Assembly (NCBI GenBank): GCA_900316265.1
Contig: ONCH01000022.1
Span: 1-64,000, forward strand
Source of the DNA: an uncultured Prevotellaceae bacterium
GTDB taxonomy: Bacteria > Bacteroidota > Bacteroidia > Bacteroidales > Bacteroidaceae
Direction of reading: 5' to 3'
DNA length: 64,000 nucleotides
Shown: positions 1 through 7,160 of the stretch, piece after piece
Layout of the letters: each line of letters begins with the position of its first letter
Position numbering within the stretch: position 1 is the first letter of the stretch
Notes under the pieces: generated by a model
What the model was told of the DNA's origin: nothing
What the model saw: only the letters and a program-made list of their open reading frames with translations
Database searches by the model: none
Made by a program: the position numbers and the translations under genes

Positions 1-1
1 G

Positions 2-115
2 CCTGAGCGCACCACCGACTCGGGTGGCAACAAGTCGAAGCAGTTCCTGCAGGGTTGCCGCGTAGAGGAGTTGCCTCTGAACACCGTGGAGAAGGAGGAA
101 GAGCCCGAACCTTAA
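2..115 (+). CDS. 3' end of an HU-like DNA-binding protein (partial)
   Basis: The only open frame running in from the left edge gives about 37 residues ending in an acidic tail (VEKEEEPEP) before TAA at 113-115. The segment with KQFLQGCRVEEL resembles the C-terminus of the long HU-like (viral histone-like) proteins of Bacteroidales, which typically end with a KTFLxGC-type stretch and an acidic or proline-rich tail. The next gene encodes a small peptide of the kind often found directly after such HU-like genes, which supports the call. The N-terminal HU fold lies outside the window, so this is a tentative identification. Confidence 0.45.
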   Translation, partial: PERTTDSGGNKSKQFLQGCRVEELPLNTVEKEEEPEP

Positions 116-146
116 AAAGTGCGCCCTTCGGGGCGACACTTTTTGA
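114..146 (+). terminator. Rho-independent terminator after the HU-like gene
   Basis: The arm AAAAAGTGCGCCC (114-126), the loop TTCG (127-130) and the arm GGGCGACACTTTTT (131-144) form a stem of about 13 pairs with one bulged base, capped by a stable UUCG tetraloop and ending in a T run. Confidence 0.85.
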
Positions 147-194
147 GTTAAGAAGTTAAGAAGTTGAGAAGTTAAGAAGTTAAGTAGTTAAGAG
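147..194 (+). repeat. Octamer tandem repeat (GTTAAGAA, six units)
   Basis: Six consecutive 8-bp units, GTTAAGAA x2, GTTGAGAA, GTTAAGAA, GTTAAGTA and GTTAAGAG, fill the space between the terminator and the next small gene. Similar short-period arrays recur in other intergenic gaps of the window (for example 13722-13752, 36775-36804, 62461-62490). Confidence 0.9.
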
Positions 195-225
195 TTGTCG
201 CCAAAGCGATTAAGAATTAAGAGCT

Positions 226-339
226 ATGAAGAATTCACGATTTTGGGAGGTGCTGTTGAAGGTTATCGTCGCAGCCGCCACCGCCGCCATTACGGCGCTC
301 ACGACCACGTCATGTATGGGCCACGGCCCGTTCTATTAA
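226..339 (+). CDS. Smalltalk-like small hydrophobic peptide, 37 aa
   Basis: ATG at 226 to TAA at 337-339 encodes a 37-residue peptide: a short polar start (MKNSRFWEVLLK), one hydrophobic Ala/Thr/Val-rich segment (about residues 10-29) and a TTTSCMG stretch near the end. Bacteroidales HU-like DNA-binding protein genes are commonly followed by such peptides, annotated as smalltalk protein, of unknown function. Order, size and the aromatic Trp followed by a membrane-like segment fit that family. The Cys near the C-terminal side is not at a lipobox position compatible with a mature lipoprotein. Function unknown. Confidence 0.6.
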   Translation: MKNSRFWEVLLKVIVAAATAAITALTTTSCMGHGPFY

Positions 340-340
340 A

Positions 341-385
341 TCATTCGCCTGTCGCATTAATTATTGTGGCAGGCGATTATCAATG
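341..385. other. Imperfect inverted repeat after the small peptide gene
   Basis: CGCCTG (346-351) and CAGGCG (369-374) flank an AT-rich loop, and the outer bases TCATT and AATGA also pair. It may act as a weak terminator; there is no clean T run. Confidence 0.4.
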
Positions 386-407
386 AATTATATTTTAATG
401 AGATTAC

Positions 408-438
408 TTGCAGATTTAAAAGATAATGTGTATCTTTG
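408..438 (+). promoter_or_regulatory. Bacteroidetes-type promoter for the GH3 gene
   Basis: CTTG (-33 element, ending at 410), 20 bp, then TATCTTTG (-7 element, 431-438). The spacing matches the other promoters in this window. A leader of about 40 nt precedes the ATG at 483. Confidence 0.65.
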
Positions 439-482
439 TGGCATAAAAAACAAATAACCCCATTACACATTATCGGCATATC

Positions 483-2795
483 ATGAGAAAGGGACTATTG
501 CTATGCTGTCTGATAGCATGCCAGATGCTGCAGGCACAAACCACAGAGATGCGTCAGTTCGTCGACAACCTTCTGTCGAAGATGACGGTAGAAGAGAAGT
601 TAGGGCAACTCAACCTGGTACCTGCCAGCGACGAGATTGTCACGGGTGGAACGGTTGACACCCAGGTGGGACAGCGCATCGCGAGCGGACAGCTGGGCGG
701 CATCTTCAACCTGAAGGGCGTTGAGAAGATTCGTGCCCTGCAGGATATTGCCGTCAAGAAGTCGCGACTGGGCATACCGCTCATCGTGGGTATGGACGTC
801 ATCCACGGCTACGAGACCATCTTCCCCATCCCCCTGGCGCTGTCGTGCTCGTGGGATATGCAGGCTATCGAGCAGATGGCTCGCATTTCGGCGCTGGAGG
901 CTACGGCAGACGGCATCAACTGGTTCTACTCACCGATGGTCGATATCTGTGTCGATGCACGCTGGGGACGCATCGCTGAAGGTGGCGGCGAGGATCCTTA
1001 CCTGGGCAGTGAGATAGCCCGTGCCTACGTTCGTGGCTATCAGGGTCCACTCACCTCTAACCAATCACCACTCACCACTGAACACGCCATGGCTTGCGTG
1101 AAGCACTACGCCCTGTATGGTGCCTCAGAGGCTGGCCGCGACTATAACACCGTTGACATGAGCAGACTGCGCATGTATAACCAGTACCTGCCGCCCTATA
1201 AAGCTGCCGCAGAGGCTGGTGCAGGCTCGTTCATGTCGTCATTCAACATCGTTGACGGGCAGCATGCCACAGCCAACCACTGGCTCCTCACCGAGGTGTT
1301 GCGCGACCAATGGAAGTTTGATGGCTTTGTGGTCACTGACTACGGCTCCATCAACGAGATGGGCATCTGGGGTTTTGGCGACCTGAAGAGTAACTCTGCC
1401 AAAGCGCTGAAGGCTGGCACCGATATGGACATGTGCGCCAACGGCTTTGTGGGCACGCTGGCTCAATCGCTGCAAGACGGTACCGTCACAATGGCCGACA
1501 TCGACCAGGCTTGTCGCCGCGTGCTGGAGGCGAAGTGGAAGCTGGGACTCTTTGACAACCCCTACCGCTATCTCGACAGTAAGCGTCGCGCTAAGGACAT
1601 CTATACCGCTGAAAACCGTGCTGCCTCGCGTCGCATAGCCGCCGAGACCTTCGTACTGCTGAAGAATAGCCTCACCCCCGACCCCTCTCCAAAAGGAAAG
1701 GGGAGCAAGCCACTATTGCCACTCAACGCCAATAATACCATCGCCCTCATCGGTCCGTTGGCCAACGACCGTGCGAATATTGCCGGTACCTGGTGCGTAG
1801 CCTATACGCCAGAGCGCTATGCTACCATCAAGGAGGCGCTGGAGCGTCGACTGCCCAAAGCCAAGCTGCTCTATGCGCAGGGCTGTAACCTGACGCACGA
1901 TGCCGACCTGCAGCAAGCTGCTGAGTTTGGCAAGACGATTCCCCGTGTGGATGCTGCCAAAGCGAAGGCTGAGGCACTGGCTATTGCCAAGAAGGCCGAC
2001 ATCATCGTCTGTGCTATGGGCGAGTGTGCAGACTTCAGTGGCGAGTCGTCGAGCCGTGCTACACTGGAGATGCCTGATGCCCAGCGCGAACTGCTGGAGG
2101 AACTGGTCAAGATTGGCAAGCCCATCGTACTGCTGAACTTCTCTGGTCGTCCCACTGTGCTTACCTGGGAACAGGAGCACGTTGACGCCATTATGAACGT
2201 ATGGTTTGCAGGTTCTGAGGCTGGCGACGCCATTGCCGACGTGCTCTTCGGCGATGCGGCTCCCAGCGGACGCCTCACGGTCACTATGCCACAGGCACTG
2301 GGACAGGTTCCTCTTTATTATAACCACCTGAACACGGGTCGTCCTGTCGAGAAGGGTTTCAATAAGTATCGCAAGTATGCCAGCAACTATCTGGAGGTGC
2401 GCAACGACCCACTCTACCCCTTCGGCTATGGTCTGACCTATACCACCTTCAGCTATAGCGACCTGTCGCTGAGCAACACCACCATGCAGGCTGACGGTTC
2501 CGTCGAGGCCAGCGTCGTGGTGAAGAATACGGGTCAGCGCGAGGGCGACGAGGTGGTACAGCTCTATATCCACCAGCAGGCATCCACCATTGCACGTCCC
2601 GTCAAGGAACTGCGTGGTTTCCAGCGCATCCATCTGAAGGCTGGCGAACAGCAACGCGTCACGTTCTGCATAGACCGTGAGCACTTGCAGTACATGAACA
2701 GTCAGGGAGAACCCGTCCTCGAAACAGGGCGTTTCGACATCATGATTGGTGGCAATAGCGACGACACGCTGTCACAGACGCTGACAGTTAAATAA
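483..2795 (+). CDS. bglX: Glycoside hydrolase family 3, periplasmic beta-glucosidase
   Basis: This 770-residue secreted enzyme releases terminal beta-linked glucose (or related sugars) from oligosaccharides in the periplasm. A signal peptide covers residues 1-19 (hydrophobic core LLLCCLIACQML). The TIM-barrel domain holds KHYALYGASEAGRD (207-220) and the nucleophile Asp286 in GFVVTDYGS. The second alpha/beta domain follows with the SGESSSR segment, and a fibronectin-III-like domain closes the C-terminus. The length is normal for BglX. Two in-frame stretches look inserted: SLTPDPSPKGKG, between LLKN and LLPLN, is a nucleotide palindrome (see 1671-1706), and GPLTSNQSPLTTE (about 188-200) is simple-sequence rich. 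Both lie where the family has surface loops, so the enzyme is probably functional. The gene is a single unit convergent with the ABC transporter gene. Exact substrate cannot be read from the sequence. Confidence 0.9.
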   Translation: MRKGLLLCCLIACQMLQAQTTEMRQFVDNLLSKMTVEEKLGQLNLVPASDEIVTGGTVDTQVGQRIASGQLGGIFNLKGVEKIRALQDIAVKKSRLGIPLIVGMDVIHGYETIFPIPLALSCSWDMQAIEQMARISALEATADGINWFYSPMVDICVDARWGRIAEGGGEDPYLGSEIARAYVRGYQGPLTSNQSPLTTEHAMACVKHYALYGASEAGRDYNTVDMSRLRMYNQYLPPYKAAAEAGAGSFMSSFNIVDGQHATANHWLLTEVLRDQWKFDGFVVTDYGSINEMGIWGFGDLKSNSAKALKAGTDMDMCANGFVGTLAQSLQDGTVTMADIDQACRRVLEAKWKLGLFDNPYRYLDSKRRAKDIYTAENRAASRRIAAETFVLLKNSLTPDPSPKGKGSKPLLPLNANNTIALIGPLANDRANIAGTWCVAYTPERYATIKEALERRLPKAKLLYAQGCNLTHDADLQQAAEFGKTIPRVDAAKAKAEALAIAKKADIIVCAMGECADFSGESSSRATLEMPDAQRELLEELVKIGKPIVLLNFSGRPTVLTWEQEHVDAIMNVWFAGSEAGDAIADVLFGDAAPSGRLTVTMPQALGQVPLYYNHLNTGRPVEKGFNKYRKYASNYLEVRNDPLYPFGYGLTYTTFSYSDLSLSNTTMQADGSVEASVVVKNTGQREGDEVVQLYIHQQASTIARPVKELRGFQRIHLKAGEQQRVTFCIDREHLQYMNSQGEPVLETGRFDIMIGGNSDDTLSQTLTVK
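1671..1706. repeat. Palindromic (REP-like) element inserted in the GH3 coding region
   Basis: CCCCTCTCC (1682-1690), AAAA, GGAAAGGGG (1695-1703) forms a 9-bp hairpin with one mismatch. It sits in a 36-bp, in-frame block that encodes 12 extra residues (LTPDPSPKGKGS) between the conserved LLKN and LLPLN motifs of GH3. The peptide LTPxPSPKGxG is recognisable as the translation of a palindromic repeat dispersed in Bacteroidetes genomes. Confidence 0.7.
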
Positions 2796-2811
2796 ACGTC
2801 GGCGTTGACAG

Positions 2812-4443
2812 TTACAATTCCTGCAGGCGGATAACATCGTCGCAAAGAAGACTGACTGCTGGACGATGGGTAATAAAAATCATGGTCTTGTCGTGACAGT
2901 AGTCGAAGATGCGACTGAAGAGTTCGTGCTCCGTCTGTTCATCAAGTGAAGAACTGATTTCATCGAGAAGCATAATACCACCTGGGCGCAACAAACCACG
3001 AGCAATGGCAATGCGCTGAGCCTGACCTTCACTGAGGCCGACGCCACGCTCACCCAACAAGGTGTCAATGCCATTAGGAAGGCTATAAACGAAATCGGCC
3101 ATAGCTACATGCAGCACCTGACGCAGCTCCTCATCAGTAGCCTCCGGACGTGCCAACTGCAGATTGTAACGCACAGAGCCGCTCATCAGCGTGTTGCCTT
3201 GGGGCACGAAAACGAAGTGTTTTCGAGTATGCTCATCAACAGGCAACAGCGTCTTATCATTGCAAAAAACAGCGATTTCACCGGAATCTGGCTTGATGAA
3301 TGCAAGCATCAAGCGGAACAAGGTGGTCTTGCCGATGCCTGTAGCTCCCATGATAGCTGTCTTACTGCCTGGACGGAAGTCGTGAGAGAAATGGCTAAGT
3401 ACAGCCCGATCGCCAGAAGCATAGGTAAAACTGATATCGCGAGCCACAACTCCCACAGGCCCTGCCAACTGTTGAGCATCGGTAGTACTTACCTGTTCTG
3501 GAGCCGTCGTCAGTTCATTCAAGCGGTCGATGCTTGCCATCGCATAGAAAAACTGGGGCATCATGTTAAGCATATTGAGGATAGGGTGCTGAATCTGTCC
3601 CACCAATTGAAGGAATGACGTCATCACACCAAAAGTGATAACGCCAGCACGCAACTGCAAGCCACCCCAGACAAACGCCATGAGATAGCCCAGGCTGAAC
3701 GTGAAAGCCAACATCAGACGTGTGACGACTGTAAAACGCGTACGGCGCAGAACACGCCCCATCAGTTGGTCCTGCATGTCACTGAGACGGTCTGTCACCC
3801 ATTGCTCACTACCCAGCGAGCGCAGAACGGCGTTATGTTCCATGCCTTCCTGTACCTGCATCTGGATGGTGCTCTCCTGCTGACGAATGTCAAGCGTCAT
3901 ATTACGCAGGCGGTGGGCAAAGAGCTTGCCAAAACCCACAACAAAGGGCGTAATAATCAACAACGCTAATGACAAGCGGCGGTCCATAGAGTACATGAGC
4001 AGGAAAGCGCCCGTAAGCTGCACACCCGTCACGATGAACTGCGGAAGCAAAGAGGTGGTGACATCAGCCACCGTGTCAATGTCCTTGGAGAGTCGTGAAG
4101 TAACATCGCCAGAATGCAGCTGGTCTTCGTACATCTGACGACGGAACAGACTGCTGAACACATGCAGGCGGATGCTGTTCGACTGGAATGTATTGGCTTT
4201 GGTCGTCATATAATAATATAACTGACGCAAAAGAATGCCCGTTACAACCAGCGAGACTAACAACGCCACCATCATGATGACCTCCTGATTGGAGCCAGTA
4301 CGGATGGTGACATCAATAAACTGCTTGCTGAACCATATCATGACAAGTCCCAGCATCACTTGCGTGACACCCACCACAATGCGCATCAGGGTGTTCCACC
4401 TGATGCCTGCCATGTTCTGTATGATCCAAGCAACGTACTTCAT
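2812..4443 (-). CDS. ABC transporter, fused membrane and ATPase domains
   Basis: This half-transporter of 543 residues exports a substrate across the inner membrane as a homodimer. The type-1 exporter membrane domain covers about residues 20-300, with hydrophobic segments near 22-45, 55-79, 135-152, 157-172, 243-262 and 268-283. The ATPase domain has Walker A GATGIGKT (366-373), signature LSEGQ (470-474), Walker B IMLLDE (490-495) and the switch His in THR (525-527). There is no N-terminal C39 peptidase domain, so any leader removal would need a separate protease. It is the last gene of a minus-strand run, 26 bp after a PqqD-like gene and downstream of an S24/S26 peptidase and an HPr-kinase-like gene, which suggests export of a modified peptide. 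A lipid or drug exporter is possible. Confidence 0.85.
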   Translation of the reverse strand: MKYVAWIIQNMAGIRWNTLMRIVVGVTQVMLGLVMIWFSKQFIDVTIRTGSNQEVIMMVALLVSLVVTGILLRQLYYYMTTKANTFQSNSIRLHVFSSLFRRQMYEDQLHSGDVTSRLSKDIDTVADVTTSLLPQFIVTGVQLTGAFLLMYSMDRRLSLALLIITPFVVGFGKLFAHRLRNMTLDIRQQESTIQMQVQEGMEHNAVLRSLGSEQWVTDRLSDMQDQLMGRVLRRTRFTVVTRLMLAFTFSLGYLMAFVWGGLQLRAGVITFGVMTSFLQLVGQIQHPILNMLNMMPQFFYAMASIDRLNELTTAPEQVSTTDAQQLAGPVGVVARDISFTYASGDRAVLSHFSHDFRPGSKTAIMGATGIGKTTLFRLMLAFIKPDSGEIAVFCNDKTLLPVDEHTRKHFVFVPQGNTLMSGSVRYNLQLARPEATDEELRQVLHVAMADFVYSLPNGIDTLLGERGVGLSEGQAQRIAIARGLLRPGGIMLLDEISSSLDEQTEHELFSRIFDYCHDKTMIFITHRPAVSLLCDDVIRLQEL

Positions 4444-4469
4444 GCCATTGGGCTATTAGCAGTTAGCTA

Positions 4470-4742
4470 TCAGCCTTCCACAATGCCTAACTCTTTCCAC
4501 TGATTGACCATCTTCTCCACATCAGCATGAGCCTGCTGAGCGTCGACATCATACTCTTCGCAGAGGGCTGCAGCGAGACTGTCGACAGAAAAATCGCCCA
4601 TTTCACCGGCCTTTTTCCATATCCATGCTGCTGTCTCGTTGAGACTGATGAGCTTGCCAAAGTCAATGGTACCGAGTCCTTCGCCTACAATAACGTGTTC
4701 ACCACAAACGGTGCGAAGAACAAATCCTTCTTTTTGTTTCAT
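4470..4742 (-). CDS. PqqD-like protein (putative peptide-recognition chaperone)
   Basis: At 90 residues this matches the size and pattern of PqqD-family proteins: a short beta-rich N-terminus (VLRTVCGEHVIVGEG), the typical ISLNETAAWIWKK segment (33-45) and a C-terminal helical part with an acidic face. In known systems PqqD-like domains bind the leader of a ribosomal peptide and present it to a modifying enzyme. No radical-SAM, B2 protease or lasso cyclase gene lies beside it. Its neighbours are an S24/S26 peptidase gene 48 bp upstream and an ABC exporter 26 bp downstream. Assignment to the fold is good; the partner peptide is unknown. Confidence 0.75.
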   Translation of the reverse strand: MKQKEGFVLRTVCGEHVIVGEGLGTIDFGKLISLNETAAWIWKKAGEMGDFSVDSLAAALCEEYDVDAQQAHADVEKMVNQWKELGIVEG

Positions 4743-4790
4743 TTTTCCTTATTTCTAAATTAATTATTTCGAGATAACGTTATAACGACA

Positions 4791-5243
4791 TTACGAGATT
4801 ATCTTCAGCCACGTCCTACGATAGATGGCCAAAATCCAACGACGGACAGGCAACAGACGACACCACAGCCGACTGGCCTTGATACGCCAAGGAGCATAGA
4901 GGTCGTGGTGCTTGCCCTTCGGTGTGACTACATTGATGGCCAATGCGGCTACGTCGCTAAGCAGGCAGTGCTCTACACCAGCAATATTACCGTCACCCAT
5001 CAACACCACTTTCTCACCATCGATGCTAATGATACGATGTACTACATAGCGGGAATCTTCGACCCATGCCAACACGACATGGCCCACCTTCAGACCTTCC
5101 GGTTTAACCAGGTCGACACTCTCCTTACCGCCGATAATGAAGGGAAGCATGCTGTAGCCTTTCACGGGAAAGGTGACGCGTAGGCCCTCATTAACCAGTT
5201 TGACAGCACTTTGGATGATTTCGTTGTCACTTGCCATGAGCAC
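4791..5243 (-). CDS. S24/S26-family peptidase (signal-peptidase-like)
   Basis: This 150-residue protein has the serine motif GYSMLP (Ser31-Met32), a VVHRI segment with His69 and a GDGN motif at 83-86. That is the arrangement of S24/S26 peptidases, in which the general base may be His rather than Lys, as in the SipW-like branch. No N-terminal membrane anchor is present; the C-terminal part (110-150) is basic and hydrophobic and may touch the membrane. It lies between an HPr-kinase-like gene (7 bp away) and a PqqD-like gene. Its likely role is leader or signal cleavage of the substrate handled by this cluster (inference). MLMASD has two possible Met starts. Confidence 0.75.
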   Translation of the reverse strand: MLMASDNEIIQSAVKLVNEGLRVTFPVKGYSMLPFIIGGKESVDLVKPEGLKVGHVVLAWVEDSRYVVHRIISIDGEKVVLMGDGNIAGVEHCLLSDVAALAINVVTPKGKHHDLYAPWRIKASRLWCRLLPVRRWILAIYRRTWLKIIS

Positions 5244-5250
5244 TCGTCAT

Positions 5251-6114
5251 TTAGGATTTTGCAATAGCGTCGTGAGAGGTATGGGCAGCAGCCTCATCGG
5301 GCAAACATTCCAGATGCCAGACTGCCACCTCGCTCGCCATCATATCCTCCGTCTGATGTAATCCTTCAGCAACTTGCTTGTCCCAGCGCTTGCCAGAGAT
5401 AGACGGCACCAAAGCGGCATAAGCGGCCAACGGTCTTAAACGCTGTATCTTATTATAGGGTGCCTGACTCAGCTGAACTACAGCGCCCAAAGGATAGCTG
5501 ACATTGCGATAGCAAGGTGTCTTACCACTCCAAGGAGAGCCAAAAACATAGAATCCATCGGGCATTCTGCGTACTACGGGGTTGTCGTCGTTGATCAGTT
5601 CGGTGCCATCGATATGCTTTAGCCACAGACTGGAATGAGTGCTTTTACCTGTACCACTCTTACCTAAGAACATATAGCCATAGCCTGCACAACTGACAAC
5701 AGAGGAATGGAACAACGCCGTCTGCAGATTGGCTGTTGACAGGGCATACATCACCATCAGGGCATTATTGATGCCAAACAATGGTTCGTCAACCAACAGA
5801 ACGTCAGCATGGTGATAATGGGCATCTGTGACCATACGGGCTGCACAGCGACCCCACAGCTGGAACTCAAAATAGGGCTGTTCATGGAGACGGCCTGCCA
5901 AAATCTGAGAGCCGTCATCATCCTGATTCATTTCAGTAACAATATCGTCAGTCTGTGGGAACTCGTCCTTGCCTACCACTCGAACAGAGAATACCACCTC
6001 AGAGGACTCTTCTACGGAAAAAGGCTCATATTGGCCCATTTTATCGAGAAGAGCCGTTCCTTCTGGCAACTCCACAGAGAAGGTATGACCAGCGACTTTA
6101 TAAAATTTCTTCAT
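5251..6114 (-). CDS. HPr-kinase-like P-loop protein
   Basis: I place the start at ATG 6114 (MKKFYKVAG), because the frame upstream offers only a TTG. The 287-residue product has a P-loop, FLGKSGTGKST (about 149-159), an NDDNP motif (175-179) and a GSPWSGK segment, a pattern of the HPr kinase/PEP carboxykinase fold. It lacks the N-terminal regulatory domain of true HPr kinase and no HPr or PTS gene is nearby. Relatives of this type occur in PqqD/ABC clusters and in some lasso-peptide clusters, where a kinase phosphorylates the peptide. The companion S24/S26 and PqqD-like genes make a peptide-directed role plausible but unproven. Confidence 0.7.
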   Translation of the reverse strand: MKKFYKVAGHTFSVELPEGTALLDKMGQYEPFSVEESSEVVFSVRVVGKDEFPQTDDIVTEMNQDDDGSQILAGRLHEQPYFEFQLWGRCAARMVTDAHYHHADVLLVDEPLFGINNALMVMYALSTANLQTALFHSSVVSCAGYGYMFLGKSGTGKSTHSSLWLKHIDGTELINDDNPVVRRMPDGFYVFGSPWSGKTPCYRNVSYPLGAVVQLSQAPYNKIQRLRPLAAYAALVPSISGKRWDKQVAEGLHQTEDMMASEVAVWHLECLPDEAAAHTSHDAIAKS

Positions 6115-6141
6115 CCTAATCAATCTTTCTATTTATATTTA

Positions 6142-7134
6142 TCAATCTTTCTTTTTATATATGATATTATTGGCGCCGGAGGTTAACTCCAGTTCATCAC
6201 GATGCTTCTGGATGAACGTATCGATGTGGCGCTTTCGTTTCTCTTCAAAGATTTCGTCAATGGCAATCAGGATGCCTGTCTCTTCAACATCTCCAAATCC
6301 ATAGTTGATGGCAGTTCCAAAGAGCTTCATCGTGGGCGACAATCCCATGTAGGCATTGACCAACGGCGGAATGTTATAGCCTAACTTACGGATTTCACCA
6401 TTAAGAATCTTATAATCTTCCTTGAAGTTATTGCCACAGAAAAGTGCCGCCAATTCAGCAACATCTGTTTCTAATTCCAGCGGTTTCATCGGGATAATCA
6501 GGTTCTCCTTATCGTCAAAATACATCTTGAGGAAGTAGAGAATCATATCACGTCCCTTACGGATATAGCTGGGATACATCGTCATCTTGCCAAAGTAGTA
6601 TTTTACGTTGGGTTTGATAACTGTCAGTGCACCAAGTCCATCCCACAGATTGTCGAGTGCAAACAAACTCTTGGCCCCCATTCGTGAACTCTGGTAAGGC
6701 AGAGAGACGAAAGAACGTCCGAGTTCGATGGTCCATGGCGCATAATCCTTGATAAACTTCTCAGAAAAGTGGAACATGTGACTAGTTGCTAATATGGGCT
6801 GTCCTTTATCGTCGTATTGCCAATCCGTTCCTGCCAAATAGCGATAACCGCCAATAATCTCCTCTTCGTCAGGATTCCAGACGATGAGTTGCTTGTAGCA
6901 GTTCTCGCAGATATCGAACTCGTCAATATCGACCTCCTTGCCAGTACCACCGCCAGCCTCGCGGAACGCTATCTCGCGCAATCGACCAATCTCCTGCATT
7001 ACGTTGGGTGCATTATGTGCCGTAATGACGTAGATTTCGTTGTTGCTCTTGTTGGTCATACGCAACTGTTTGTCAGGAGTAAGCTCACTTTTGAGCACTT
7101 CCTTGGGAATGGGCTGGATAATCGGTTGTTCCAT
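6142..7134 (-). CDS. glsB: N-acyltransferase for glycine lipids (GNAT/OlsB-like)
   Basis: The start at ATG 7134 (MEQPIIQPIP) is preferred because the longer frame from 7200 would run into the upstream gene. The 330-residue protein shows the OlsB/hemolysin-like acyltransferase pattern: VITAHNAPN, RLREIAFREAGGGTG and DEEEIIGGYRYLAG. In Bacteroides, GlsB acylates glycine on nitrogen with a 3-hydroxy fatty acid, and GlsA adds a second acyl chain to give glycine lipids. The neighbouring glsA-like gene, 26 bp upstream, supports this assignment. An ornithine-lipid or other amino-acid lipid substrate cannot be excluded. Acts at the inner membrane. Confidence 0.7.
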   Translation of the reverse strand: MEQPIIQPIPKEVLKSELTPDKQLRMTNKSNNEIYVITAHNAPNVMQEIGRLREIAFREAGGGTGKEVDIDEFDICENCYKQLIVWNPDEEEIIGGYRYLAGTDWQYDDKGQPILATSHMFHFSEKFIKDYAPWTIELGRSFVSLPYQSSRMGAKSLFALDNLWDGLGALTVIKPNVKYYFGKMTMYPSYIRKGRDMILYFLKMYFDDKENLIIPMKPLELETDVAELAALFCGNNFKEDYKILNGEIRKLGYNIPPLVNAYMGLSPTMKLFGTAINYGFGDVEETGILIAIDEIFEEKRKRHIDTFIQKHRDELELTSGANNIIYKKKD

Positions 7135-7160
7135 TATATGAGAGTTTAGAGTTTTAATAT

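Noticed and set aside
195-386. 63-residue frame overlapping the small peptide gene
   Set aside because: Arg/His-rich and without a family pattern; the overlapping 226-339 frame has the topology of a known small peptide family.
1713-2684. Long open frame on the minus strand inside the GH3 gene
   Set aside because: It lies fully antisense to a well-conserved coding region and has no recognisable motif; a shadow of the codon bias of the real gene.
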